Shown piece after piece: positions 32,259-40,126 of a stretch of 61,224 bases of DNA (position 1 is its first letter; each line of letters starts with the position of its first letter). A program made the translations under genes and the position numbers. Where the stretch lies: contig JACDEI010000031.1 in the NCBI GenBank assembly GCA_013816485.1, forward strand, positions 1-61,224. Direction: 5' to 3'. The notes beneath the pieces were generated by a model that had not been told where the DNA came from, did not search any database, and was given only the letters and a program-made list of their open reading frames with translations. This DNA comes from Planctomycetota bacterium (GTDB lineage: Bacteria > Planctomycetota > UBA11346).

Positions 32259-33595
32259 GCGCTGAACCCCGCGATCAGTTCGGCGCGCAAAAGATTGCGA
32301 CCGATGAAGACCAATTGGTTGCCGCGTGGCTCATCACCCCAGGGACGATCGGCCTTGCCGTCGAACAACATGTGCACGCCCTGGAAGACATAGCGTCGAT
32401 CCTCACCAGCGATGGCCAGGATTCCCTTCATGCGGAAGATGTCCTTGCCCTGCTCTTGCAGCAACGGGCTGAGCCAGGCGTTGAGGCGCTTGGGGTCGAC
32501 TTCGCCAGGGAGTGTGATGCCGACCGAGGACACCTCCTCATCGTGTTCATGTTGACCAAAGGGACGGTGCACCTGTGACTCGATCACGTGGCCATCGCGC
32601 AAGATCCGCATGGCGAACTCGTCGGGTCCATGTTCGGTGAACAACGCGTAGGTTCCTGCACGGGCGATGCGTAGTGGAAAGCGCTTGAGGCCATCACCGG
32701 GCAGTTCCAGGCGCCAATGGGTGGCTCCTGGGACGATGGCATCACCTGGGACCACGGGGACCTCGTCCGCGGCGAATACCAGAGCGGCCTGCTCAGCAGC
32801 TCGACTTAGGTCGGCGTTCTCCACACCAGAGGCTGGCAACAGCGCCACCGCCATCGCAGGATCTGGCCCATCAGCCAGTTCGACGACCACCTCGCCCGCA
32901 GGAAGCTGAAGCAGGCCACCCCACTCGAAGGGATACTCCGGATCGAGGAACGTCGGCTTGGTCGCCAGCGTGCGGTCCAAGTCGAAAGCGCCGATGTCGA
33001 GCAGCTTGGTTGGATCGATCAGCGAATTCACCGTGCGTTCAATGCGCGCGATGGCGTTCATTGAACGAATGCGCTGCTCCAGGCGGTCGAGTTCAGCGGG
33101 CGGCACCAGATCGCACTTGTTGAGCAGGATGACGTCGGCAAAGGCGATCTGCTCGCGCACCTCATCGCTGTCATCCAGGTGCAGCCACACGTGCTTGGCG
33201 TCCACCACCGTGACGATGCCGTCCAAACGGAAGCGCTCGCGCATGTCGCTGTCGACAAAGAAGGTCTGCGCCACCGGACCAGGGTCGGCCATGCCGGTGG
33301 TCTCGACCAGGATGTAGTCGAACTTGTCGCGGCGACGCATGAGATTGCCAAGAATGCGGATCAGGTCGCCGCGCACGGTGCAGCAGATGCAACCGTTGTT
33401 CATCTCGAAGACTTCCTCATCGGCGTTGATCACCAACTGGTTGTCGATACCGATCTCGCCGAACTCATTTTCGATCACCGCGATGCGCTTGCCGTGGTTG
33501 GCGGACAGCAGGTGGTTGAGCAGGGTGGTCTTACCCGCCCCAAGGTAGCCGGTGAGCACCGTGACCGGAACGGTGGCGACAGGGGCTTGCAGCAT
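32246..33595 (-). CDS. Second COG0523-family metallochaperone GTPase
   Basis: 449 residues. Walker A GYLGAGKTT (16-24), CICC (Cys69, Cys71, Cys72), ETTGMADPGPVAQTF and the guanine motif NKCD (LLNKCDLV). The C-terminal part has a CobW_C domain with a short His/Asp cluster (FGQHEHDEEVSSVGI), then KDIFRMKGILAIAGEDRRYV and GVHMLF. It belongs to a different subgroup from the GTPase at 29255. An inserted beta-rich segment (residues ~235-320) between the GTPase and CobW_C domains is unusual. It is co-transcribed with the WD40 gene, and a candidate dyad lies 37 bases upstream. Confidence 0.92.
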   Translation of the reverse strand: MLQAPVATVPVTVLTGYLGAGKTTLLNHLLSANHGKRIAVIENEFGEIGIDNQLVINADEEVFEMNNGCICCTVRGDLIRILGNLMRRRDKFDYILVETTGMADPGPVAQTFFVDSDMRERFRLDGIVTVVDAKHVWLHLDDSDEVREQIAFADVILLNKCDLVPPAELDRLEQRIRSMNAIARIERTVNSLIDPTKLLDIGAFDLDRTLATKPTFLDPEYPFEWGGLLQLPAGEVVVELADGPDPAMAVALLPASGVENADLSRAAEQAALVFAADEVPVVPGDAIVPGATHWRLELPGDGLKRFPLRIARAGTYALFTEHGPDEFAMRILRDGHVIESQVHRPFGQHEHDEEVSSVGITLPGEVDPKRLNAWLSPLLQEQGKDIFRMKGILAIAGEDRRYVFQGVHMLFDGKADRPWGDEPRGNQLVFIGRNLLRAELIAGFSACLV

Positions 33596-33631
33596 CGGTG
33601 ATCTCCTTCGAGAGGCGCTCGGACTGACGGT

Positions 33632-33651
33632 ACTGATATTTCATTATCGTG
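33632..33651. promoter_or_regulatory. Candidate Zur operator (ACTGAT-N8-ATCGTG)
   Basis: The left half-site is good and the right half weaker, with the same 8-bp spacing. It lies 37 bases before the second COG0523 gene and 158 bases before the fur-type gene on the other strand. The rest of the gap to 33808 shows no gene. Confidence 0.55.
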
Positions 33652-33808
33652 TCAGTCAAGCCGCGAGCCCAATTGGCTCGGCAAGACGGGCACAGTGATC
33701 GCCGGACTCCTGGTACCCGCGAGATCATCTGACCAACTACCCAGGTGATCATGATCGACCCGCAGCCGGGCCGGAACCCGCTCTGGTCAGCCGCAGACAC
33801 CGCCTAGC

Positions 33809-34204
33809 ATGCTGCCCATGGCCATTGAACGGAATACCCGCCAACGAGACGCGATCAGAGCCGCCATTGTCGCGGCCAAACGCCCTTTATCTCCGCAAGA
33901 GATCCTGGATGCCGCCAGCGATGAGGTGCCGGGGCTCGGCATTGCCACCGTTTACCGTGCCATCAAGACCCTCACGGAAGAGAAGGAACTGGCCACGGTC
34001 GAGGTCCCGGGAGCACAGGCACGCTATGAAGTTGCTCACCTGGATCACCACCACCACTTCCACTGCCGGACGTGCGACCGTGTGTTTGAGGTGGAAGGCT
34101 GCCCAGGTGATCTGCGCCGGATGACACCACGGGGCTTTCGTACTGATCATCATGAGATCATCCTCACCGGTCTCTGCGCTGGGTGCGTCAAAGCCAAGAA
34201 ATGA
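33809..34204 (+). CDS. zur: Fur-family regulator, probable Zur
   Basis: 131 residues with the full Fur architecture: winged helix (RQRDAIRAAIVAAKRPLSPQEIL, IATVYRAIKTLTEEKELA) and dimerisation domain with the metal motif HLDHHHHFHCRTC, FEVEGCPGD and a second CxxC at the C-terminus (GLCAGCVKAKK). The two CxxC pairs make the structural zinc site and the His cluster the regulatory site. It could be any Fur-type sensor; the surrounding zinc genes make Zur the best call. It would repress the nine dyad-bearing promoters when zinc is plentiful. A second ATG at 33818 is also possible. It is the only intact Fur-type gene in the window. Confidence 0.85.
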   Translation: MLPMAIERNTRQRDAIRAAIVAAKRPLSPQEILDAASDEVPGLGIATVYRAIKTLTEEKELATVEVPGAQARYEVAHLDHHHHFHCRTCDRVFEVEGCPGDLRRMTPRGFRTDHHEIILTGLCAGCVKAKK

Positions 34205-34422
34205 TACGGACCTGGTGATTTCCAGGATCTGGACTTGTCGCTGCAGAAAATGTCTTCACCGCAGAAATCGTTAGGCTGCCTCATTCGCCCAAGCGAGCCG
34301 CTGGTTCGTCAGGGAGCCGTGATTTACTGGTGACGCACCTCCAGCGGTGCGCGACCGCGGGCACGGCACGCGAAAGAATCATCACATCGATGGTGCATGA
34401 GCCGTGTCATCACCTTGCTGCT

Positions 34423-34442
34423 AATGATCTCCCGTTATCGAT
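34423..34442. promoter_or_regulatory. Candidate Zur operator (AATGAT-N8-ATCGAT)
   Basis: A dyad with the common half-sites and spacing, 76 bases before the outer-membrane protein gene that heads the second znu operon. The rest of the 34205-34517 gap holds no recognisable gene. Confidence 0.6.
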
Positions 34443-34517
34443 TTACCTTCTTGACGGCGTTGGCTGCCACTCTAAGTACGGCCACCTCGTAATACGTCTA
34501 AGTACCAAAAGGCCCCT

Positions 34518-35843
34518 ATGACCCGTCGCCCTGAACTTCGTTTCCTTCCCCTCATTCCGGCACTGCTCACGGTCGCCGTCTACGGCGCCGATGACGTTAA
34601 CGTTCAGGCTCAGCTCGCTGAACTGAAGCAGCGTCAGGCGGCGCTTGAGGCGCGCCTGGGACAAGGCGCTCAAGGCGCTCAAGGCGCTCAAGGCGGCGCC
34701 GCCTCCCACTTGCGATTGATCAATCTGTCATTCGCCGTCCAGGCACTTGCTGGTGCTTCGACCGAACGCGATGAGTCCATCCGCAATCTGCAGGGTGGAG
34801 CGCATGAGCCCAAGCAGCGCGGCTTCACCATGCCCAACGCGGAGTTGGCCATTTCCGGTGCCGTCGATCCGTATTTCGTTGCGCAGGCCAATGTCATCTA
34901 TCTCGTTGACGAAGAAGGCGAGTCGGTCTTTGAGTTGGAAGAAGCCTTCATCCGCACCCAGGCCCTGCCCTATGGTCTGGAGGTCAAGGCTGGCCAGTTC
35001 TTCACTGAGTTCGGGCGCATCAATGTCAACCATCCCCACGCTTGGATCTGGATCGACCAACCGGTGATCAACAGTCGTGTCTTTGGTGGCGATGGCATGC
35101 GTGGCCAGGGCGTGCGCGTGAGCGAGGCATTACCGACGCCTTGGCAGAGCGACATTTTAGTGACCGTTCAGAATGCGCGCGGCGAGACCATGAGCAGCTT
35201 CCTTGGTGAAGGCGAAGGGCTCGCCGGACGCGAGGGCGCTGGTCTCGAAACCGATACTCGCAACCTGGGTGATCTGACATGGAGCGGTCGGTGGGGCAAT
35301 GCCATCGACGTCAACGACGATCTGACGCTGCGAGTTGGCGCCTCATTCGCGGTCGGCCCCAACGCCTCCGGTGTCGATACCCAGTCTTTGATCCTGGGCG
35401 GACATCTAGCGCTGCGCTGGCGTCCGGCCGGTGGAACGCGTGGGTTCCCGTTCGCGACGTGGGAGACCGAGGTCATCAGTCGGAATGCCGAGGTCGATGA
35501 ATTCACCGATCCAATTCCTGGCGACGTGTATGCAGCCGACACCCTCAAGGACTGGGGTTTGTTCACCCAGGTATTGGTCGGCTTCCTGCCCGGCTGGTCC
35601 GCTGGTCTGCGTTATGAAGTCGCCAGCGGCAGCGGCGATAGCGTCGGTGGCCGTGACGCCGACCCGACCCGCGATGATCGCACGCGCATCTCGCCGCTGA
35701 TCGCTTGGCAACCAACGGAGTTCAGCCGTCTGCGCTTGCAGTACAATTACGACAAGGCGGACCATCTGGCGGACCAGGACGCCCACAGCGTTTGGCTGTC
35801 GCTCGATATCATCATCGGTACGCATCCGCCGCACGTCTTTTGA
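34518..35843 (+). CDS. Outer-membrane porin-like beta-barrel, zinc-associated
   Basis: 441 residues. A signal peptide (FLPLIPALLTVAVYGAD) leads to a short coiled coil (VQAQLAELKQRQAALEARLG) of the trimeric porin type, then a Gly-Ala-Gln tandem, and then a barrel of alternating hydrophobic strands (PYFVAQANVIYLV, VKAGQFFTEFGRINVNHPHAW, LTLRVGASFAVGP, RLRLQYNYDKADHL) ending in PPHVF with the C-terminal Phe typical of barrels. It starts the second znu operon and would let zinc or a zinc complex cross the outer membrane. No exact family name can be given. Confidence 0.8.
   Translation: MTRRPELRFLPLIPALLTVAVYGADDVNVQAQLAELKQRQAALEARLGQGAQGAQGAQGGAASHLRLINLSFAVQALAGASTERDESIRNLQGGAHEPKQRGFTMPNAELAISGAVDPYFVAQANVIYLVDEEGESVFELEEAFIRTQALPYGLEVKAGQFFTEFGRINVNHPHAWIWIDQPVINSRVFGGDGMRGQGVRVSEALPTPWQSDILVTVQNARGETMSSFLGEGEGLAGREGAGLETDTRNLGDLTWSGRWGNAIDVNDDLTLRVGASFAVGPNASGVDTQSLILGGHLALRWRPAGGTRGFPFATWETEVISRNAEVDEFTDPIPGDVYAADTLKDWGLFTQVLVGFLPGWSAGLRYEVASGSGDSVGGRDADPTRDDRTRISPLIAWQPTEFSRLRLQYNYDKADHLADQDAHSVWLSLDIIIGTHPPHVF
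34668..34694 (+). repeat. In-gene 9-bp tandem repeat (GCGCTCAAG)
   Basis: Three consecutive 9-bp units inside the porin-like gene encode a Gly-Ala-Gln collagen-like run just after the coiled coil. The copy number could vary without breaking the frame. Confidence 0.8.
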
Positions 35844-35972
35844 ATCAGTTGTATGACCTCCAGCCCGCCTGGGGAGTCTGGGTCTGATCGCAGGCACGGC
35901 CCACACCCGTGCCTACGATCACGATCGCTTCAGGCGGTGTTTGCTGATCCTGGTTCATATTATGGAGGTCGT

Positions 35973-36977
35973 ATGCGCGTCATCCTCTGCTTGTTGGTCA
36001 TGCTTGGTGCTCTTGGCTCCGCAGCCGAACCTCTGCGCGTTTGCGTAACGGTACCGGATCTGGGTGACCTCGCCCGCGCGGTGGGTGGTGACGAGGTGAC
36101 CGTCACCGTTTTTGCCCGTGGCGGCGATAATCCGCATTTCGTCGACGCTCGGCCGAGCTTCTCCAAGGCGCTGGCCAAGGCGGATATGCTGGTGGTGGTT
36201 GGACTCGAACTGGAAATCGGTTGGGTGCCGGTCCTGCAAGAGCAGGCACGCAATGCCAGGATCCTCTCAGGAGCTCCAGGCTACGTCGATGCATCCACCG
36301 TCATTGATAAGCTTGGCGTTCCACCTCCAAACACTCACCGTGGGCACGGTGATGTCCATGCTGGTGGCAACGCGCACTACCTCTCCGATCCCGTGTGCGG
36401 TGTGCGTGTTGCGCGCCTGATCGCTGATCGTCTCATTGCTTTAGCGCCCGAACGGCGCGACCGCATCGAGGCCAATTGGAAAACCTTTGCCCAGCGGGTA
36501 GCGATTGCCCTGTTTGGCGAGCAGCATGGACGCTCCATTGACGCGGCGGATTTAGTGAGTCAGGCGGAACGTGAAACCACACAATCTGGTGGAGAAACCA
36601 TCGCTATAGGTGGCTGGTTTGGGGCCGTGAAGTCAGTGAAGAACGCGCACGTCGTTGCCGATCATGATTTATGGCCCTACTTTGCGCGACGGTTTGGCCT
36701 CACGGTGGTCGGATTCATGGAGCCGAAGCCAGGCATATCTCCCACCACCCGTCATCTGACCGCACTCATCGACCAGATGCGTGTGCAACGTGTCACGGGC
36801 ATCCTGACCGCGCCGTTCTTCGATCCTCGACATGCCCGGTTGGTGGCTGAGCGTTCGGGAGCGGTCATCATTCCTTTGGCACATCAGGTCGGATCGATGA
36901 CGGATGCCACGGATTACCTGGCGACGGTGGACCGGAATGTCCGCGCTTTGGTTGCCGGTCTGCCAAAGGTCAAGTAG
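35973..36977 (+). CDS. znuA: Second metal ABC transporter substrate-binding protein (ZnuA-like)
   Basis: 334 residues of the cluster-9/TroA family. A signal peptide (RVILCLLVMLGALGSAAE) is followed by FARGGDNPHFVDARPSFSKAL (first His and Asp), a short His-containing loop (NTHRGHGDVHAGGNAHYL, with the second His ligand in NAHYL), VADHDLWPYFARRFGL (third His) and a C-terminal ILTAPFFDPRHARLVAERSG. The loop is less acidic than in the first ZnuA, so specificity could differ (zinc or manganese). GGAGG lies 4 bases before the ATG. It forms an operon with the porin-like gene, an ATPase, a permease and the RHH-3 protein. Confidence 0.9.
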   Translation: MRVILCLLVMLGALGSAAEPLRVCVTVPDLGDLARAVGGDEVTVTVFARGGDNPHFVDARPSFSKALAKADMLVVVGLELEIGWVPVLQEQARNARILSGAPGYVDASTVIDKLGVPPPNTHRGHGDVHAGGNAHYLSDPVCGVRVARLIADRLIALAPERRDRIEANWKTFAQRVAIALFGEQHGRSIDAADLVSQAERETTQSGGETIAIGGWFGAVKSVKNAHVVADHDLWPYFARRFGLTVVGFMEPKPGISPTTRHLTALIDQMRVQRVTGILTAPFFDPRHARLVAERSGAVIIPLAHQVGSMTDATDYLATVDRNVRALVAGLPKVK

Positions 36978-37004
36978 GACCATCGCAGGCGGTCTTTGTT
37001 GTCC

Positions 37005-37691
37005 ATGTCCGACGATCACCTCATCCAGATGTCGAACGTCACCGTCGGATACGCCGCGAAACCGGTGCTTACCGGCGTCACCTGGACCGTGCAGCGGGGA
37101 CAGGCGTGGTACGTGGTTGGGCGTAACGGCGCGGGAAAAAGCACATTGTTGGCGACGGCCCTCGGGAGACTTTCTCCCACTTCCGGAGTGGTCCATCGTC
37201 ATTCTCATTTGAATGCGGCGAGTATTCCCCAGCAGTGCCACCTGATCACCGATCTGCCGGTGACCCTGCACGAGTTTGTCGGCCTCGGCCTGATCATGCC
37301 GTCCAGTCCACTGCGCAGGCAGCTTGTCGACACCGCGCTGGCGACCTGTGGTCTGACCGGGTTGGCCAACCGTCAAGTGTGGCAGGTATCCGGCGGCGAA
37401 CGCCGTCGGGCCATGATCGCCCGCGCACTAGCGTTACGTCCAGAGATCCTGGTGCTGGATGAGCCTGCCGCCGGACTTGATGCGGAGTCCGAGCGCGATC
37501 TTTTGGGGCTTCTTCAACGGTTGCGTGCTGATGGGGTCACAGTGATTTATGTCACGCATGACCTGCACTTGGCGGCCACGCAGGCGACGCACGTGGCCGC
37601 CATCGCGAATGGACGACTGACGGTTGTCGCTCCTGGTGAGGTGAGCATCGAGCGAGCACTCGCACTACCGGAATCTGCGTGCCCACGGTGA
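37005..37691 (+). CDS. znuC: Second metal ABC transporter ATP-binding protein
   Basis: 228 residues. Walker A GRNGAGKST, Q-loop SIPQQCHLITDLP, signature VSGGERRRAMIARAL, Walker B ILVLDEPAAGLD and H-loop VTHDLHLA. It is shorter than typical and has no His-rich tail. The ATG at 37005 is used; a TTG three codons earlier is possible. It lies 27 bases after the znuA-like gene and overlaps the permease gene by 13 bases, so the three transporter genes form a compact operon. Subfamily assignment rests on its neighbours. Confidence 0.9.
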   Translation: MSDDHLIQMSNVTVGYAAKPVLTGVTWTVQRGQAWYVVGRNGAGKSTLLATALGRLSPTSGVVHRHSHLNAASIPQQCHLITDLPVTLHEFVGLGLIMPSSPLRRQLVDTALATCGLTGLANRQVWQVSGGERRRAMIARALALRPEILVLDEPAAGLDAESERDLLGLLQRLRADGVTVIYVTHDLHLAATQATHVAAIANGRLTVVAPGEVSIERALALPESACPR

Positions 37692-38521
37692 TCGACGAAC
37701 TCCTGGCCGCGTGGTACCTGTTTGCGCCGGCGTGGATCTGCGCCTGGTTGCTAGCTCCTCTGCTAGGACTTGTCGGCGCGGCGATGGTCGCGCGAGGAGC
37801 GATCTTCCAGGGCGTCGCTACGGCGCAGGTGTCCACCGCTGCCGTGGCTCTCATGTTGGTCCTGACGTCAGTCATGCCCTGGTGTGGCACCACCTGGGCG
37901 ATCGGCGGGGTCGCCATGTTGGTCGCGGTGGCGGCATCCATCATGGCGATCAGCGGCCGTACCAGCGAAATCATGAATGGCTGGTTATTCCTCGCATCCT
38001 GTGCGGCTACTCCGCTCCTCCTGGCGCACACTCCCCATGGTCTTGCCGATGCTCAACGGCTCATCACCTCAAGTCTGATCGGTGCAACGTGGTGGGACGC
38101 CGGACTCTTTGGCAGCCTGCTGGTGATCTGCATCATGCTTCTGTGGCGGTTTGGAGCGACTATCCGACTGGTGCTGCTCGACCGGGAATTTGCCGCTGAT
38201 CTCGGCATGGATACCGTTCGCTGGCAAACTGCCATCGGCCTTAGCGTGGGGATAGCGGTCGGGCTGGGCTTGAGCGTTGCTGGCCTGCTCTTTGTCGCGG
38301 GTTGCCTACTGTTGCCCACTTTGGCGGCCGTCCATCTGGTCCGCACGGTTGGCCAGACGATCTGGGTTGCACCCGTGATCGCGTTGCTGGCTGCGCTGGC
38401 TGGAACCCTGCTGTCGCATCTTGCCGATCTTCCCTTGGGCCAAGTCGTCGTAGGCATCCTGGCGGTGACGGTGGCGACGACGCGCCTGCTTCGCCGATGG
38501 ATTCCTTCAGCATCACGCTGA
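37679..38521 (+). CDS. znuB: Second metal ABC transporter permease (ZnuB-like)
   Basis: 280 residues with eight membrane segments of the ABC-3 type: LGLVGAAMVARGAIFQGVATAQ near the start (the conserved region that faces the ATPase), LLDREFAADLGMDTVRWQTA in the centre, and SVAGLLFVAGCLLLPTLAAVHL near residue 205. The GTG at 37679 overlaps the ATPase stop; a second GTG at 37688 is possible. It diverges clearly from ZnuB at 19928, so the two transporters are different lineages rather than a recent duplication. It precedes the third RHH gene. Confidence 0.9.
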   Translation: MPTVIDELLAAWYLFAPAWICAWLLAPLLGLVGAAMVARGAIFQGVATAQVSTAAVALMLVLTSVMPWCGTTWAIGGVAMLVAVAASIMAISGRTSEIMNGWLFLASCAATPLLLAHTPHGLADAQRLITSSLIGATWWDAGLFGSLLVICIMLLWRFGATIRLVLLDREFAADLGMDTVRWQTAIGLSVGIAVGLGLSVAGLLFVAGCLLLPTLAAVHLVRTVGQTIWVAPVIALLAALAGTLLSHLADLPLGQVVVGILAVTVATTRLLRRWIPSASR

Positions 38522-38621
38522 TCAACCCTCTTTCCGGTGGCGCCTGACATGTCAAAATCACCCACGAAAAAAGCCGACAACACGCCCAATATATCGGGAA
38601 AGCACCAAGCCCACGGGCGCG

Positions 38622-38816
38622 TTGCCCCTGTGTCTGATTTCATTCAAAGTGGACCAAACGCTCGCCGCTCTTTTACACGGAATGGCGAATAGATCGGATT
38701 TTATCCGCGAAGCTGTCAGCCGTTCTCTGGAGCGCAGTTGTCCGCATTGCCTTGGTACAGGACTCATTCGGCCAAACGCTACCGGACCTCAGCGAGAGAT
38801 CGACGACCACCCCTGA
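38622..38816 (+). CDS. Ribbon-helix-helix protein with CPxCxGxG motif (RHH-3), start or frame uncertain
   Basis: The conserved part reads ISFKVDQTLAALLHGMANRSDFIREAVSRSL then CPHCLGTG (Cys40, Cys43), the same layout as RHH-1 and RHH-2. It begins at a TTG at 38622 that leaves out the basic N-terminal tail. An ATG at 38549, 27 bases after the permease stop, opens a different frame (MSKSPTKKADNTPNISG, a basic tail much like those of the paralogues) that ends out of register. A single-base frameshift between 38618 and 38632 would join the two into a full-length ~88-residue protein. It is therefore either a short active version, a fresh frameshift mutant or a sequencing error. Confidence 0.75.
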   Translation: MPLCLISFKVDQTLAALLHGMANRSDFIREAVSRSLERSCPHCLGTGLIRPNATGPQREIDDHP

Positions 38817-39143
38817 TTTTCAAGATCAGCGCTGAGTCGCCACCGGGGGCCATGAAGCTCAGCAACCTCCCTTGGTGGTGACGACCGATCAGTTGGGAAA
38901 TTCGCTATCTGCTATTTCGCCAATAACGGACGCCGATTCATCATGAAGAAATGTGATGAGTATGAGATCCGGGGCGAAGAGATCATTGGCCTGCCAGATC
39001 ACATCACGGCGATGTTTCCCGAGCTCCGCTCCCGTTGAAGACGAGGAACGAAGTCCTTGGGTCCTGGTGAGTCGTCCGTAGCGCGGCATCCTCACGTATC
39101 ATGCGTTGACGATGCCGCGTCGTCCCACCTGGGATCAGGGAAA
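38817..39143. other. Right flank of the zinc island, no convincing gene
   Basis: This interval lies between RHH-3 and the intact phyH gene. It holds only a weak minus-strand frame (38889-39095) with no ribosome-binding site or family match. It has no clear integrase, tRNA or transposon end. It is not similar to the sequence beyond the left phyH fragment (7410-7487). Confidence 0.5.
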
Positions 39144-39992
39144 TTACGGCCGGTACAATTCCAACGCCGTCTTCCAATTCACCGTATCGTTATGCGAGTG
39201 GGTAAAGCCGATGCTGCGCTCATGTTTGATGGTCGCGAGCGAACGATAGGCGATGACGTATGTCTTGCGCCATTTGTCCGAGGTGTTGCCGCCCGAGCCG
39301 TGCACTACCCATTCGTCGTGCACGGTGATGCTGCCGCGCGGGACTTCGATGTGTTCCACCGGCGTGTTGGCCGGCAGGTCGATTTCCAGCGTATGCGATT
39401 CGTTGCGGTCGCCCGAGCCCTTCGGACGGTGCGGCACCAGCTTCGCCGCCTTCTGTGAACCGGGCACGAACGCGATGCAGCCGTTGGCGCGCACCGATTC
39501 GGTGATTGCCAGCGAACACGTCGCGGTGCGCGTGTCGGGCGTGCTCACCGGCCAATAACCCATGTCCTGATGCATAGCGAACGCGGCGCGCGCCTTGCCC
39601 GGTTTCTTGCTGAGGAACTGGTCGTAGTCGTAGCCCATGTCGTCGCCGTAGAGCTGACGCGCGATCGATTGGCTCAGGTGTTCGTAGATGTTGCCCTGCA
39701 GCGACGGCAGGTAGCGGCGCGGTAGCATGGCGTTGATCAGCGCGAAGTTTTTGAACTCGTCGTTGTAGGTGCCGCTCATGTCGCACAGGTCGCGGCCCAT
39801 GCCTGGGATCTCACCGTTGGCGAAGCGGTCATAGACCTGCTCGATGGCGGCGACTTCTTCTTCGGTCAGCACGTTGAGCAGGCGGATGTAACCCTGCGCG
39901 TGGTAATTCGCGCGGTCGGCGGCGCTGACACAATAATAGTCGCCGACGCGGCGTGAGGTCTGAGGGTCGAGCTGGCTGGCGGCGTGGTTCAT
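39144..39992 (-). CDS. Phytanoyl-CoA dioxygenase (PhyH) family protein
   Basis: 282 residues. It is an Fe(II)/2-oxoglutarate dioxygenase of the PhyH family: AQGYIRLLNVLTEEEVAAIEQ at the start, FAMHQDMGYWPVSTPDT with the HxD iron ligands, ANGCIAFVPGSQKAAKLVPH, and ITVHDEWVVHGSGGNTSDKWRKTYVIAY with the distal His and the 2-oxoglutarate Arg. In PVC bacteria such enzymes often accompany AraC regulators and sugar-degradation genes. The ATG at 39992 has AGGAG upstream; the 312-residue version adds an unsupported leader. It diverges from the AraC gene at 40127. Its 3' 322 bases are duplicated at 7488. Confidence 0.9.
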   Translation of the reverse strand: MNHAASQLDPQTSRRVGDYYCVSAADRANYHAQGYIRLLNVLTEEEVAAIEQVYDRFANGEIPGMGRDLCDMSGTYNDEFKNFALINAMLPRRYLPSLQGNIYEHLSQSIARQLYGDDMGYDYDQFLSKKPGKARAAFAMHQDMGYWPVSTPDTRTATCSLAITESVRANGCIAFVPGSQKAAKLVPHRPKGSGDRNESHTLEIDLPANTPVEHIEVPRGSITVHDEWVVHGSGGNTSDKWRKTYVIAYRSLATIKHERSIGFTHSHNDTVNWKTALELYRP

Positions 39993-40126
39993 GGGCAGGC
40001 TCCTGCGTGGGTGGATGTCGGGCATTCTGATCGCCGCTCGTGGCCATCTTCTCGGATACCTGCACCAATCGATGTTTTTCAATCACCCATGGAAACGTTG
40101 GTGACCCGTGATGGTATTATTCCACC

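Noticed and set aside
32246..33595. Cobalamin-biosynthesis CobW
   Set aside because: Same COG0523 family, but no cob genes are near and the context is zinc (Zur-type dyad, WD40, Fur-type gene).
35943..35962. A tenth zinc dyad just upstream of the second znuA
   Set aside because: Only a left half-site (CTGAT) is present; the right half does not match ATCA.
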